64,000 nucleotides of DNA, from contig CBFIIU010000006.1 in the NCBI GenBank assembly GCA_965662735.1, positions 1-64,000 on the forward strand. The letters run 5' to 3'. A program made the position numbers and the translations under genes. This DNA comes from JAYODZ01 sp965662735 (GTDB taxonomy: Bacteria > Pseudomonadota > Alphaproteobacteria > RS24). Positions 1 to 9,578 of this stretch are shown piece after piece. How positions within the stretch are numbered: the first letter of the stretch is position 1; every line of letters starts with the position of its first letter. The notes beneath the pieces were generated by a model. It was not told where the DNA came from. It did not search any database and was given only the letters and a program-made list of their open reading frames with translations.

Positions 1-63
1 GGGCGACTGGAGTTTTTGAGTGTTCTCGTCACCCTCACCCCCAGCTTCTGGCGTCGGTAAGTT

Positions 64-3000
64 CTATTCGGCCGCAGCCGGTGAGCGCGATCGAGAACGA
101 CGCCAAGCGAGACGCATATCGGTCTTAATGCCCAAAACAGCAGGAACAAGAACCAGTACGATCAATGTGGCGAGGGCCAATCCCCACGCAATAGTGATCA
201 CCATCGGCATCAGAAACTGCGCCTGAACACTGGTCTCGAATAAGAGGGGGGCGAGCCCCAGAACCGTTGTCGACGATGTTAATACGACCGCGCGAAAACG
301 GTCCAACACGCCATTAATAACCGCTTCTCGCATGTCTTCCCCGGTTTTAAGACGCTCATCAATGCGGCTGATCAGGATGATCGAATTATTCACCAAAATG
401 CCCGAGAGGCCCAACAACCCAATGAGCGATAAAAAGGTCAGGTCAAAACCCTGCACAAAGTGACCGATCACTGTTCCGACCAAGCCAAAAGGGATAACCG
501 ACATAATGACGATAGGTTGCGAATAGCTCGAGAACACAAAAGCTAAAATAAGGTAGATCGCTACAAGCGCGATACCGGTGCCCATCAGCAATCGGCCTAG
601 CGTCTCTTTTTGATCCTTGCTGCGGCCCCCAAATCCAAAATCAATATTATAGCGCTCGGCAATCGTGGGCAGAACATCCGCACGCATAGCCGCCAATATG
701 TCATTGGGGTTACCCGCAGTCGGATCAAAATCAGCCGAAACCGTCACGGTGATCTTTCCATCTTGTCGACGAATGGTCGAAAAGCCGGGGCGCTCTGAAA
801 TATCCACCACGTCGACCAGTGGCACATAACGGGGCGGCAGGCTGCCCGGCACTTGCAGGTCAATATCCTCAAGCCGCCGCGGCGCCTCTCCAAAGCGTGG
901 CTGAAGAACCCGGATCGTGACTTCCTCATCATTGCGCGCAAAGCGTTTGGCAATGGCACCTTCCAATGCATGGCGCGCTGCTGAACCGATCTGCCGGTTA
1001 TCAAAGCCGAGCACTGCACCGCGTTCATTTACCTTAAGCAAAAGCTCTTTCTTATTGTAATAAAGATTGTCATTCACGCCGCTAACGCCCGCAAATTGTT
1101 CTAAAGCTTCCGCAACATCCATCGCTGCTTGCTTCAACACAATGGGATCGCGACCCCTTACTTCAATCGCTAAATCGTCGCCGGGTGGCCCGCCTCGCCT
1201 TTCGCGTACAAAGATCCTTCTCAAATCCGGCAAGTCCGGAATAGCCGTCTTCCACGCTGAGACAATTTGGTGGGTCCGAATATCACGATCCTCGCTCGCC
1301 GCGAGCTCAACCCAAATATAGCCGCGCTCATCGCCCACGCTTGAACGGCTCCGACCAACTTGCGAAAACACGGTTTTAACCACACCGCCCTGACCCTTGG
1401 TCAGCTCTGCTTGTGCTTCATAGAGGGCTTGCTCAACCTTGCGCAGGCCTGCATCAGTTTGCGCGCGCGGGGTACCGGGTTGGAAAAAGATAAACGCCTC
1501 GACCACCTCGCCTTCAGGAGAGGGGAAGAAGCGAAACGGAACATGCCCCCCCGATAACAGACCAATGCAGACCATTAAAATACCGCAGCCGGCGGCTAAA
1601 GTGGTGTAGCGTTCGTCATAGGCACGCGCCACAAAGCGACGAAATCGACCTAGGCGAAAGGCTTCAAAACGGTCGAGGAAACGCTTCTTAAAGCCCGTCG
1701 GCTCCTTCAGCTCAGAACTGAGGGCATGGCGTAAGTGTCCGGGCAGGATGAGAAAACACTCGACCAAACTCGCAATCAACACCGCCAATAAAACCAGAGG
1801 AATAGGTCGGGTAATGTCGCCAAAGCTATTATCAATTACCAACATGGGCAGAAATGCTGCCAAGGTCGTCAGCGCCGATGCGATCACCGGCATCGCCATT
1901 CGCTGGGCGCCTTTCTCGGCTGCCACGAGGCCACTTTCACCCATTTCGGATTGTGTGGCGCTATGTTCGCCGACCACAATCGCATCATCAACAATGATAC
2001 CCACCACCATAATGAGGGCGAACATGGACAGCATATTAATGCTCAAGCCCAAAACCCACATAAACCCGAAGGTGGCCACCATCGACACCGGAATGCCCAC
2101 GGCCACCCAAAAGGCCAGCCGCGCATTGAGGAATAAAAACAAAGTGAGCAGCACCAAAATCATGCCGCCAGCACCATTGGTCACCAGAACATTGATCCGC
2201 TGGATAATTTTATCCGACATCACATTATAGGTTTCGAGCTTCAAATTCGGCGGCAATTTTCCGCGGATTGACGCAACGTAGTTTTCAACAATTTCAGAAG
2301 TCTTGATCGCATCTGAGCTAGGCGTGCGCATTATTTTTAAGCTAATCGCACGATCACTACCATGCCATCCAGTGGGTTGACTGGCATCAAACGTATCGCT
2401 CACCTGCGCGACATCGCGCACCAATAAACGACGGCCATCAGGAAAGGACCGAAGTTCAATATCGCCAACTTCATCGGCGTTAAGCGCCATGCCAACGGCG
2501 CGTACTTGACGTTCCACATCACCACGCAAAACGCCGCCCGGAACATCGAGGCTAGACCCAGCAATCCGTTCGGCAATTTGGCTGGCCGTCATATCATAGC
2601 GTCGTAATTGCGATGGCAGAACTTCGACCCAAATTTCTTCATCCCGCGCGCCTTCAAAATTCACACGGTCAACCCCAGCCTCTAGCAGCCCATCGCGAAG
2701 GTCCTTCGCATAAGACTTCAAGGCCCGTTCATCATAAGGCCCAGAGATCAACACGCTGATCACATCCTCATAGGTGGTATTGAGCGTGATGACAGGGCGC
2801 TCGATTTCTTTTGGAAATGTAGTGATGGCGTCGATGGCCGCCTCCACATCTGCCTTGGCTCGTTGCATATCAACGCCACGGCGAAATTCGACGGTCAAAT
2901 TGGCAACACCATTTTTAGACGCGGAGGTGAGTTCTTTAACGCCCTCCAAAAAGCGCACTTCAGACTGAATGGTTTCGACGATATTTTTATCGACATCTGA

Positions 3001-3189
3001 TGAACTCGCGCCCGGCCAAATCACCGAAATGGAAATCGCATTAAACGTGATGGGCGGAAAAAATTGCGTGTTGAGCTGTTTCAGCCCATACAACCCAAAA
3101 AACAAAAAGCTGATCAGCAAGAGGTTCGAGGCATTTTTATGCCGCGTAAAAAGGCTAATGAGGCCTCGCTTCTCATGTGCCGGGATCAT
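64..3189 (-). CDS. RND-family efflux transporter permease (AcrB-like)
   Basis: This 1041-residue inner-membrane protein should be the proton-driven pump of a tripartite exporter. Length and layout fit the RND family: a first membrane helix at about residues 21-38, a large periplasmic part, a cluster of helices at about 335-480, and a second equivalent half. Two adjacent Asp at residues 401-402 (VVGIIVDDAIVV) match the proton-relay pair of helix 4. Near the equivalent position of helix 10 it has SGILVNNSIIL, where AcrB itself carries a Lys, so it is not a close AcrB orthologue. Its ATG overlaps the stop of the adaptor gene (ATGA), indicating one operon. Substrate cannot be told from sequence. 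No outer-membrane factor gene is in view. Confidence 0.93.
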   Translation of the reverse strand: MIPAHEKRGLISLFTRHKNASNLLLISFLFFGLYGLKQLNTQFFPPITFNAISISVIWPGASSSDVDKNIVETIQSEVRFLEGVKELTSASKNGVANLTVEFRRGVDMQRAKADVEAAIDAITTFPKEIERPVITLNTTYEDVISVLISGPYDERALKSYAKDLRDGLLEAGVDRVNFEGARDEEIWVEVLPSQLRRYDMTASQIAERIAGSSLDVPGGVLRGDVERQVRAVGMALNADEVGDIELRSFPDGRRLLVRDVAQVSDTFDASQPTGWHGSDRAISLKIMRTPSSDAIKTSEIVENYVASIRGKLPPNLKLETYNVMSDKIIQRINVLVTNGAGGMILVLLTLFLFLNARLAFWVAVGIPVSMVATFGFMWVLGLSINMLSMFALIMVVGIIVDDAIVVGEHSATQSEMGESGLVAAEKGAQRMAMPVIASALTTLAAFLPMLVIDNSFGDITRPIPLVLLAVLIASLVECFLILPGHLRHALSSELKEPTGFKKRFLDRFEAFRLGRFRRFVARAYDERYTTLAAGCGILMVCIGLLSGGHVPFRFFPSPEGEVVEAFIFFQPGTPRAQTDAGLRKVEQALYEAQAELTKGQGGVVKTVFSQVGRSRSSVGDERGYIWVELAASEDRDIRTHQIVSAWKTAIPDLPDLRRIFVRERRGGPPGDDLAIEVRGRDPIVLKQAAMDVAEALEQFAGVSGVNDNLYYNKKELLLKVNERGAVLGFDNRQIGSAARHALEGAIAKRFARNDEEVTIRVLQPRFGEAPRRLEDIDLQVPGSLPPRYVPLVDVVDISERPGFSTIRRQDGKITVTVSADFDPTAGNPNDILAAMRADVLPTIAERYNIDFGFGGRSKDQKETLGRLLMGTGIALVAIYLILAFVFSSYSQPIVIMSVIPFGLVGTVIGHFVQGFDLTFLSLIGLLGLSGILVNNSIILISRIDERLKTGEDMREAVINGVLDRFRAVVLTSSTTVLGLAPLLFETSVQAQFLMPMVITIAWGLALATLIVLVLVPAVLGIKTDMRLAWRRSRSRSPAAAE

Positions 3190-4011
3190 CGGACGATCTT
3201 AACCGCAACCTCGGGAGCGGCCTCGTTAAATTGGGTCAATAAAATGTCGTCCCCCTCTGACAGACCCGAACGAATAAGCACGGTGTCATCAGTCTCGCCG
3301 ACAATTTCAATGGTTCGCAATTGGAGTTTCCCGTCGACAATGACGTAAACGTGATCAGCGCCATAAAGGGCGTTGCGGTCGACCTCAACCACCTGGTCCA
3401 CCGCCGCGCCGCGCAAAATGACGGTCACGAAGGCCCCCCCACGCAAACTAGCAGGGATATCGCCCTCGACCTGCGCATATATATCGACTCCGCGGGTATT
3501 TTGCGAAATTTGGGCACCAACTTGGGTGAGCCGCGCACCTAATTTGATTTCTTGGCCACCGACACGCCAGACCACATCAATGGGGCGCCCAATAAGCTCG
3601 GCGCCGGATTCGAGGATACGCCCATATTGCACATCTGAAAGATTGAAACGAACTTCGAAAGAGGCCGCATCACTAATGGTCACCAATTGATCATTGAGAC
3701 CTAAAAGCCGCCCCTCACGCGCATTTAACTGGCTCAAATGGCCCTCAAAAGGGGCGCGAACAACCGTATTCTCTAAATCGCGTTCAGCTTTTTTGACCAG
3801 AACTTTCAAGCGATCAACGGCAGCCAGTTGCTGCTCGTAACGCGATTCCGCGATCGCAAGATCAAGGTTACGATCATCTGCATATTTTTGGGCAACCGTT
3901 CCTTTTTCGCGCAAAGTGATGGCGCGCTCGGCTTCGACTTTGGCTAAATCAAGCGCCGCACGACGCTCGATTAAAAGGGCTCGCCCACCGCGCAATTGAG
4001 CTTGGGCGTCG
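3186..4011 (-). CDS. RND efflux periplasmic adaptor (HlyD/MFP family), 5' part missing
   Basis: The visible 275 or so residues form the C-terminal part of a membrane-fusion protein linking the RND pump to an outer-membrane channel. A helical hairpin rich in Ala, Glu and Arg is followed by the lipoyl-like half (ENTVVRAPFEGHLSQLNAREGRLL), then a beta-barrel region ending with LSEGDDILLTQFN, the usual order in this family. The coding frame runs directly into the N-run at 4012, so the signal sequence and start codon are not visible. A TTG at 3995 is not a credible start because the frame stays open upstream (reading DAQAQL). The stop overlaps the pump gene start by 4 bp. Confidence 0.88.
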
Positions 4012-4518
4012 NNNNNNNNNNNNNNNNNNNNNNNNNNNNNNNNNNNNNNNNNNNNNNNNNNNNNNNNNNNNNNNNNNNNNNNNNNNNNNNNNNNNNNNNN
4101 NNNNNNNNNNNNNNNNNNNNNNNNNNNNNNNNNNNNNNNNNNNNNNNNNNNNNNNNNNNNNNNNNNNNNNNNNNNNNNNNNNNNNNNNNNNNNNNNNNNN
4201 NNNNNNNNNNNNNNNNNNNNNNNNNNNNNNNNNNNNNNNNNNNNNNNNNNNNNNNNNNNNNNNNNNNNNNNNNNNNNNNNNNNNNNNNNNNNNNNNNNNN
4301 NNNNNNNNNNNNNNNNNNNNNNNNNNNNNNNNNNNNNNNNNNNNNNNNNNNNNNNNNNNNNNNNNNNNNNNNNNNNNNNNNNNNNNNNNNNNNNNNNNNN
4401 NNNNNNNNNNNNNNNNNNNNNNNNNNNNNNNNNNNNNNNNNNNNNNNNNNNNNNNNNNNNNNNNNNNNNNNNNNNNNNNNNNNNNNNNNNNNNNNNNNNN
4501 NNNNNNNNNNNNNNNNNN
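4012..4518. other. Assembly gap (507 N)
   Basis: This is the longest unknown stretch. It must contain the N-terminus and promoter of the efflux adaptor, and may hold a further short gene. The bases on either side do not repeat each other, so it appears to be a true missing segment, unlike the three gaps with duplicated flanks. Confidence 0.95.
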
Positions 4519-4558
4519 ATGTAACGCAGAAAAAGTTCTTTTCCAGTCCGCTTTTACC

Positions 4559-5632
4559 CTAAATCCGATAGGTTGTATTACAAAATCCGCAGGTGACCTC
4601 GAGATGATCTTCGCCTTCAGGGGGGGCGCGCTGATCCTCGGGGAGACCCTCTAGCATGGCTTCAACCCGCGCCAATGAACATTGACACGAAAAATACACC
4701 GGCCGGCGCTCAAAACAGCGCACACCGTCCTCATGAAACAGACGAAAGGCCAATTCTTCCTCGGCCAAGGCAATGTCCAGCATTTCATCATCGGATGCTG
4801 TTTTTAGCAGTAACTCAATGCGTTGCCAGTCATCGTCTGAAATCGTCGACTCGTCATAGCCGCCCGACTGAGCTGTTTGCTGCATTAAAATGCCACCGAC
4901 CCGCCATTCGACTTCGTCGCCCGGCCGATGCACCGTGCCAACCGATAATTTGACATGTGTGGCCACCTGCTCGGATCGCGTGAAATATTCCAGTGCAACC
5001 TCGGCCAAACTATCCCCTTCAAGTGGCACAATGCCTTGATATCGCTCCATATCCGGACCTTGATCAACCGAAAAGGCAATATAACCCTGGCCCATGAGAC
5101 GCGTAAAATCTTTGGCGGGCTCATAGGCCTGCCCCTCTGCTGCATCAGCGAAGAAGGATGCGTCGTAAGAAGCATAAGCACGCACNNNNNNNNNNNNNNN
5201 NNNNNNNNNNNNNNNNNNNNNNNNNNNNNNNNNNNNNNNNNNNNNNNNNNNNNNNNNNNNNNNNNNNNNNNNNNNNNNNNNNNNATCTTTGGCGGGCTCA
5301 TAGGCCTGCCCCTCTGCTGCATCAGCGAAGAAGGATGCGTCGTAAGAAGCATAAGCACGCACGCCGCCCTCAGATGTATAATCCGCCACCAGCATTGAAA
5401 TGGGGCCATCGCTTTTGGTTTGCAAAACGAAACGGCCATCGAATTTCAGCACGCTCCCCATCATGGAAACCAGTGCCACAGCCTCCCCTAGAATGTGCGA
5501 TACGGGCGTGGGATAGGCGTGACGCTGCAAAATTTCGGTGGTCACCGCATCCAGACGGATAATGCGCCCATGCACCGAAATATTCTCCAACCGAAAGGGC
5601 AGGACATGATCAGAGAAAGAGGACGCGTCCAT
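4559..5632 (-). CDS. hslO: Redox-regulated chaperonin Hsp33, interrupted by a gap
   Basis: Hsp33 is a cytosolic holdase activated by disulfide formation on oxidative stress. The C-terminus carries the zinc-binding redox switch: a CxC pair (YFSCQCSLARVEAML) followed after about 30 residues by CxxC (VTCGFCNTTYRI). I place the start at the ATG at 5632, which shares one base with the argF stop (TAATG). An in-frame ATG at 5650 lies inside argF and is less likely. A run of 99 N at 5186-5284 sits between two identical 78-bp copies. Removing one copy plus the Ns (177 nt, 59 codons) restores a continuous protein of about 298 residues, the normal family length, so the gene is very likely intact. Confidence 0.92.
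   Translation of the reverse strand: MDASSFSDHVLPFRLENISVHGRIIRLDAVTTEILQRHAYPTPVSHILGEAVALVSMMGSVLKFDGRFVLQTKSDGPISMLVADYTSEGGVRAYASYDASFFADAAEGQAYEPAKDXXXXXXXXXXXXXXXXXXXXXXXXXXXXXXXXXVRAYASYDASFFADAAEGQAYEPAKDFTRLMGQGYIAFSVDQGPDMERYQGIVPLEGDSLAEVALEYFTRSEQVATHVKLSVGTVHRPGDEVEWRVGGILMQQTAQSGGYDESTISDDDWQRIELLLKTASDDEMLDIALAEEELAFRLFHEDGVRCFERRPVYFSCQCSLARVEAMLEGLPEDQRAPPEGEDHLEVTCGFCNTTYRI
5108..5362. repeat. 78-bp duplicate flanking a 99-N gap (assembly artefact)
   Basis: Positions 5108-5185 and 5285-5362 are identical, separated by 99 N. The duplicated sequence is internal hslO coding sequence. Collapsing it restores a normal-length Hsp33, which argues that two overlapping contigs were scaffolded without merging. 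Confidence 0.9.
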
Positions 5633-6561
5633 TACACCTGATCCAGACAATAGAGAAGAATAGATTTTTGCGCATGTAAGCGGTTTTCAGCTTCGTCGAA
5701 AATCACCGAAGCGGGGCCATCCATAACCTCCGATGTCACTTCCTTCTCGCGATAGGCGGGAAGGCAGTGCATGAAAATTGCATCATCGCCCAGCGCCATC
5801 AGCGCTTGGGTCACTTGAAACGGCAAAAAAGCGGCTTCGCGCGCCCCGGCTGTCGCCGGATCATCGGTCATCGATACCCAGCAATCGGTGATTAACGCGG
5901 CCGCGCCGCGGGCGGCCTCTTCAGGCGATTGCGTCACAGTGATCTGTGCGCCGCGTTGGCGCGCAGCTGAAATGACGGTTTCGGGAACAGCAAATGCCTC
6001 AGGGACAGCAAGACTGAGCTCAAAGCCGAATAAAGCAGCGGCTTCCACGAATGAAACGGCCACATTATTCCCATCGCCGAACCAGGCCAATTTTTGCCCG
6101 GCAATCGGGCCTTTATGCTCTTCGAAGGTCATAATATCGGCCATAATCTGGCAGGGGTGACTATAGGCTGTCAGCCCATTAATCACTGGAATAGAGGCAT
6201 GTTGAGCAAATTCGGTGAGCGTTTCATGCGCGCCAGTCCGGATCATGACGGCATCACTAAAGCGCGACATAACCTCGGCTGTATCGGCGACCGTTTCGCC
6301 GCGACCCAATTGCATATCCGATTGGTTGAGACTAATCGCTTGTCCGCCCAATTGCCGCATCGCCATATCAAAGGAGAGGCGGGTTCGCGTTGACGGTTTG
6401 TCAAAAATCATGGACAGCACATAGCCCGCTAAAGGCTGATCGACATCGACAAAACCGCGCGACCGCCCTACACGCTTCGCTTTGCGCGCATGGGCGGCGT
6501 CAATCAGCAAGCGCCCGATATCAGGTGTCAGGTCAGAGAGATTGATAAAATCTTTGGTCAC
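5632..6561 (-). CDS. argF: Ornithine carbamoyltransferase
   Basis: This enzyme transfers the carbamoyl group to ornithine to make citrulline in arginine synthesis. With a GTG start at 6561 it is 309 residues. An AAAGGA-type ribosome site lies about 8 nt upstream, and the N-terminus (MTKDFINLSDLTP) looks typical. A TTG at 6582 is in frame but has no ribosome site. The carbamoyl-phosphate site STRTR is at about residues 57-61, HPCQ at about 135-138, and the ornithine-loop HCLP at about 265-268. It follows argD by 100 bp and overlaps the start of hslO by one base, a common alphaproteobacterial argD-argF-hslO arrangement. Confidence 0.96.
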   Translation of the reverse strand: MTKDFINLSDLTPDIGRLLIDAAHARKAKRVGRSRGFVDVDQPLAGYVLSMIFDKPSTRTRLSFDMAMRQLGGQAISLNQSDMQLGRGETVADTAEVMSRFSDAVMIRTGAHETLTEFAQHASIPVINGLTAYSHPCQIMADIMTFEEHKGPIAGQKLAWFGDGNNVAVSFVEAAALFGFELSLAVPEAFAVPETVISAARQRGAQITVTQSPEEAARGAAALITDCWVSMTDDPATAGAREAAFLPFQVTQALMALGDDAIFMHCLPAYREKEVTSEVMDGPASVIFDEAENRLHAQKSILLYCLDQV

Positions 6562-6661
6562 GGAGCTTTTCCTTTTATCCAATTTTTTCTGTTACCGGTA
6601 TTTTGTGTCGTGTGGTGTCAGACGTTTCAAAGAGACATCACAAGCGCCTCTCGACACATTA

Positions 6662-7846
6662 TCACGCTGCGCCTGCCTCACGTAGGGCGAGGCAAGCGGC
6701 CTCGATACAGGTGAGCGCCCGGCTCAGATCATCCTCTGTCACCGTCAAGGGCGGCAAGAGGCGAACCACATTGTCGCCTGCGGCAACGCAGAGCATATGT
6801 TGCGCGCGGAGGGCGTCTACAAAACGCGCCTTATCGACCACACAATGAAGCCCCCGCATTAACCCCATTCCGCGAACCTCGTCGATAATATCGGGAAACT
6901 GGTCAACCAAAGCGGCCAAACCCTGACTAAAGCGCGAGCCCTTCTCATTCACATTTTCCAAAAAGCCGGGCGCCAGAACAGTTTCGACCACCGTCCGGGC
7001 AACCGTCATCGCCAAAGGGTTGCCGCCAAATGTCGAGCCATGAGATCCGGCGATCATGCCCTGCGCCGCATCGCGCGTTGCAAGAAATGCCCCAACCGGA
7101 AACCCAGACCCCAAGCCTTTCGCGATCGCCATCAAATCCGGCGTGACATCGAATTGTTGGTGGGCAAATAAGGTTCCGGTCCGGCCCATGCCGCATTGAA
7201 CCTCATCAAAAATAAGCAAAATTCCGTGCTCATCGGCAATCTGACGAAGATCCCGCAAAAACCCGGCGCCCGCCACACTAACACCGCCCTCGCCTTGAAC
7301 GGGTTCAATGATAATCGCCGCTGTCTCGGAATCGACCGCCCGACGCACAGCCACACTATCGCCTAAGGGAAGTTGCATAAACCCCGGCAAAGGCGGGCCA
7401 AACCCCTCGAGGTAATCACGATTGCCTGTGGCCGCCAAAGCGCCCAATGTCCGCCCATGGAAACATCCTGAGAAGGTGATGATTTTATATTTTTCCGGCG
7501 CCCCATGCGAAGAATGGTATTTGCGGGCCGTCTTGATGACACCCTCAACGGCTTCCGTCCCCGAATTGCAGAAAAAAATCAGATCCGCAAAACTATTGGC
7601 GCAGAGCAGATCAGCCAGAGCTTCCTGCTCGGGAATGGTGAACAAATTGGAGACATGCCAAAGTTGCTCGGCTTGGTTTTGCAAAGCCGATACCAGCCGT
7701 GGATCGCCATGCCCCAAAGTCATGACCGCAATGCCGGACACGAAATCGAGATAGGCCTCACCCGCATCCGTATACAGATACGAGCCCTCTCCCCGCGCAA
7801 AACGCAGGGGTAACCGGCGATATGTGGGCATGATGTGCTCTGACAT
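6662..7846 (-). CDS. argD: Acetylornithine/succinyldiaminopimelate aminotransferase
   Basis: This 394-residue class III PLP aminotransferase is expected to make N-acetylornithine for arginine synthesis, and possibly succinyl-diaminopimelate for lysine. Visible family marks are the PLP-contact segment FCNSGTEAVEG, the Asp of FDEVQCGMGRTG, the Schiff-base Lys in MAIAKGLGSGFP, and GSTFGGNPLA. I chose the ATG at 7846 (MSEHIMPTY), which has GGAG 6 nt upstream. Frames upstream to 7930 lack such support. It is the first gene of argD-argF-hslO and is separated from the ABC permease behind it by about 146 bp. Confidence 0.95.
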   Translation of the reverse strand: MSEHIMPTYRRLPLRFARGEGSYLYTDAGEAYLDFVSGIAVMTLGHGDPRLVSALQNQAEQLWHVSNLFTIPEQEALADLLCANSFADLIFFCNSGTEAVEGVIKTARKYHSSHGAPEKYKIITFSGCFHGRTLGALAATGNRDYLEGFGPPLPGFMQLPLGDSVAVRRAVDSETAAIIIEPVQGEGGVSVAGAGFLRDLRQIADEHGILLIFDEVQCGMGRTGTLFAHQQFDVTPDLMAIAKGLGSGFPVGAFLATRDAAQGMIAGSHGSTFGGNPLAMTVARTVVETVLAPGFLENVNEKGSRFSQGLAALVDQFPDIIDEVRGMGLMRGLHCVVDKARFVDALRAQHMLCVAAGDNVVRLLPPLTVTEDDLSRALTCIEAACLALREAGAA

Positions 7847-7992
7847 CGCTCCAAACCTCGTCAAACCTCTACAAAAGCCTTCGTCCTCGTGACGCGGACC
7901 CTGTGCCACAAAAAGATAAAGCCGCCTCACCTGGCGGCTTGTCTCCCAACTATATCACGCGCAGCCAAAGCCGCCAATATCCTACACTCATG

Positions 7993-8796
7993 TCAGCTTT
8001 TAATTCGATAGCCCCTGCGCAACATCATGTAAGCCAGCAGCCAAAATATAATATTCAGCGCGGCCAGCATCAAAACGCCCCTCAAAAGGGAGCCCTCGTG
8101 ATGACCGGTGAGGCTATAGCGAAAGCCATCAATCATAAAAAAGAACGGATTATATTGAGTAACGGCATGGGCAAAATCCGGTAGGTTTTTGACTGAATAA
8201 AACGTGCCTGATAGGAACGAAAGAGGCGTGATGATAAAATTAGTAATCGTCGCCAGATGGTCGAATTTCTCCGCCCAGATGCCGCCAATCAGTCCCATAA
8301 GGGACAGCAGGAGCGCCGAGCTCAGCGCGAAATATAACATCGCCCCGACATGCACAAACGAAATCGGTACGAAATACACCATGGCGACATAAGTGCCGAG
8401 GCCCACAAATATCCCCCGCGTCAGCCCGCCCATGGCGATGCCAACCACCAGCTCCCCCGAGGATAGTGGCGGCATTAGCGTGTCGACAATATTTCCTTGA
8501 ACTTTGGCGACCAAGAGCGAGGACGAGCTATTCGCGAAGGCATTTTGCACAATCGCCATCATGATCAGGCCAGGCGCCAAAAATTCTGCGAAGGGGACGC
8601 CATTAATATCCGGCCGAAAACCACCGAGCGCCACAGTAAAGATCGCCAAGAATAAAAGCGTGGTAATGACCGGCGCGGCAACGGTCTGCATCGCCACTTT
8701 CCAAAACCGACGAACCTCGCGGACGTAAAGTGTCCAAACGCCGAGCCAATTGATCAGGCCAAAACGGCGCACGCCAAAACTTGCATGATGTTCCAC
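7993..8796 (-). CDS. ABC-2 type transporter permease, no ATPase nearby
   Basis: This 267-residue membrane protein has about six hydrophobic segments and the layout of ABC-2 export permeases: a cytoplasmic N-terminus with the coupling-like VREVRRFWKVAMQTVAAPV, then FLAPGLIMMAIVQNAFANSSSSL. It resembles the NodJ/YadH group of drug or polysaccharide exporters. The start is GTG at 8796, with AAGGA 8 nt upstream. Such permeases normally sit next to their ATP-binding partner, but the upstream neighbour is divergent gcrA and the downstream one is argD. The ATPase must therefore be encoded elsewhere. Substrate unknown. Confidence 0.85.
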   Translation of the reverse strand: MEHHASFGVRRFGLINWLGVWTLYVREVRRFWKVAMQTVAAPVITTLLFLAIFTVALGGFRPDINGVPFAEFLAPGLIMMAIVQNAFANSSSSLLVAKVQGNIVDTLMPPLSSGELVVGIAMGGLTRGIFVGLGTYVAMVYFVPISFVHVGAMLYFALSSALLLSLMGLIGGIWAEKFDHLATITNFIITPLSFLSGTFYSVKNLPDFAHAVTQYNPFFFMIDGFRYSLTGHHEGSLLRGVLMLAALNIIFWLLAYMMLRRGYRIKS

Positions 8797-9044
8797 GTTA
8801 AATTCCTTTTCATCGCCTGACGCGGCGCAGAAGAATAAGAAGAATAATCTGACTGCACTCTAACAAGTTTCATTTCGCGGGCAAGCGGGAAACCAAAAGC
8901 CGATAATGGTGGGCCTGTGCTTTGATTACGGAAAATATCCCCAGATTACGGCCCTCTTCTCGGCTATTTGTGTGGATAAGCTGGTTTGGGCCTCTGGTTG
9001 GCAAACATAGATGTCGTATAGTTCAAGATATTAAACCACAACAT

Positions 9045-9075
9045 CTAGTTTTGATGAACACTAGTTTGATGAACA
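9045..9075. repeat. Tandem duplication just before gcrA
   Basis: Two near-identical units, ctagttttgatgaaca (9045-9060) and ctagtttgatgaaca (9061-9075), lie head to tail in the gcrA leader. The second runs into the ribosome site AGGGGA. The duplication also brings in-frame ATG codons at 9054 and 9069 upstream of the likely start. Confidence 0.85.
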
Positions 9076-9086
9076 GGGGAACGATC

Positions 9087-9578
9087 ATGGGTTGGACAGA
9101 AGAACGCGTCGAGTTACTGCGCAAACTTTGGACTGAGGGGCTCAGCGCGAGCCAAATTGCACGTCAAATGGGCGGTGTAACGCGTAATGCTGTCATTGGT
9201 AAGGTTCACCGTCTGGGCTTATCCGGTCGTGCAACATCGGCGCGGGTAACCACGGCGCGCATTAATACAACACCCCGCGCCCGCTCGGTTAGCACCAGTG
9301 AGGTGTCGTCTCCGAAAGAGAAATATGAATTCGATAAAATCGAAAAATATATGACCCCCGTAGAGGAGCCAACGCCGATTTTGAGCGCGGAGGAACGCGC
9401 CAGCGTCCTGCATCTCACCGAGCATACGTGCAAATGGCCGATCGGTGATCCGGGTCAACGCGATTTTCACTTCTGTGGCGCGCGTGCTGGTCATGGTAGC
9501 CCCTATTGCCAGACACACACCATCCAGGCCTATCAGCCATTGGAGCGGCGTCGCAAGAAAACCGCGACCAACGATTAA
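9087..9578 (+). CDS. gcrA: GcrA-type cell-cycle regulator
   Basis: GcrA binds methylated GANTC promoters together with sigma70 RNA polymerase and activates S-phase genes in alphaproteobacteria. The 163-residue protein begins with the diagnostic DNA-binding segment MGWTEERVELLRKLW, continues with GLSASQIARQMGGVTRNAVIGKVHRLGL, and ends with the conserved C-terminal domain containing CKWPIGDPG and FCGARAGHGSPYCQTH. I start it at 9087, where AGGGGA lies about 7 nt upstream. Earlier in-frame ATGs at 9054 and 9069 come from a tandem duplication. I found no GANTC site in the 290 bp between it and the divergent ABC permease gene. Its neighbour argD fits the usual context. Confidence 0.95.
   Translation: MGWTEERVELLRKLWTEGLSASQIARQMGGVTRNAVIGKVHRLGLSGRATSARVTTARINTTPRARSVSTSEVSSPKEKYEFDKIEKYMTPVEEPTPILSAEERASVLHLTEHTCKWPIGDPGQRDFHFCGARAGHGSPYCQTHTIQAYQPLERRRKKTATND

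Noticed and set aside
1..63. Gene in the first 63 bases
   Set aside because: Only the region past the RND pump stop is visible; too short to support any call.
1748..2230. 160-codon plus-strand frame inside the RND pump gene
   Set aside because: Antisense shadow of a well-conserved gene; no ribosome site and no recognisable protein character.
3996..4562. Plus-strand reading frame through the 507-N gap
   Set aside because: It consists almost entirely of N; only a few real codons at either end, and none with family character.
4885..5439. Alternative minus-strand frame across the hslO gap
   Set aside because: It is a shadow of hslO, made long only because the duplicate and the Ns contain no stop.
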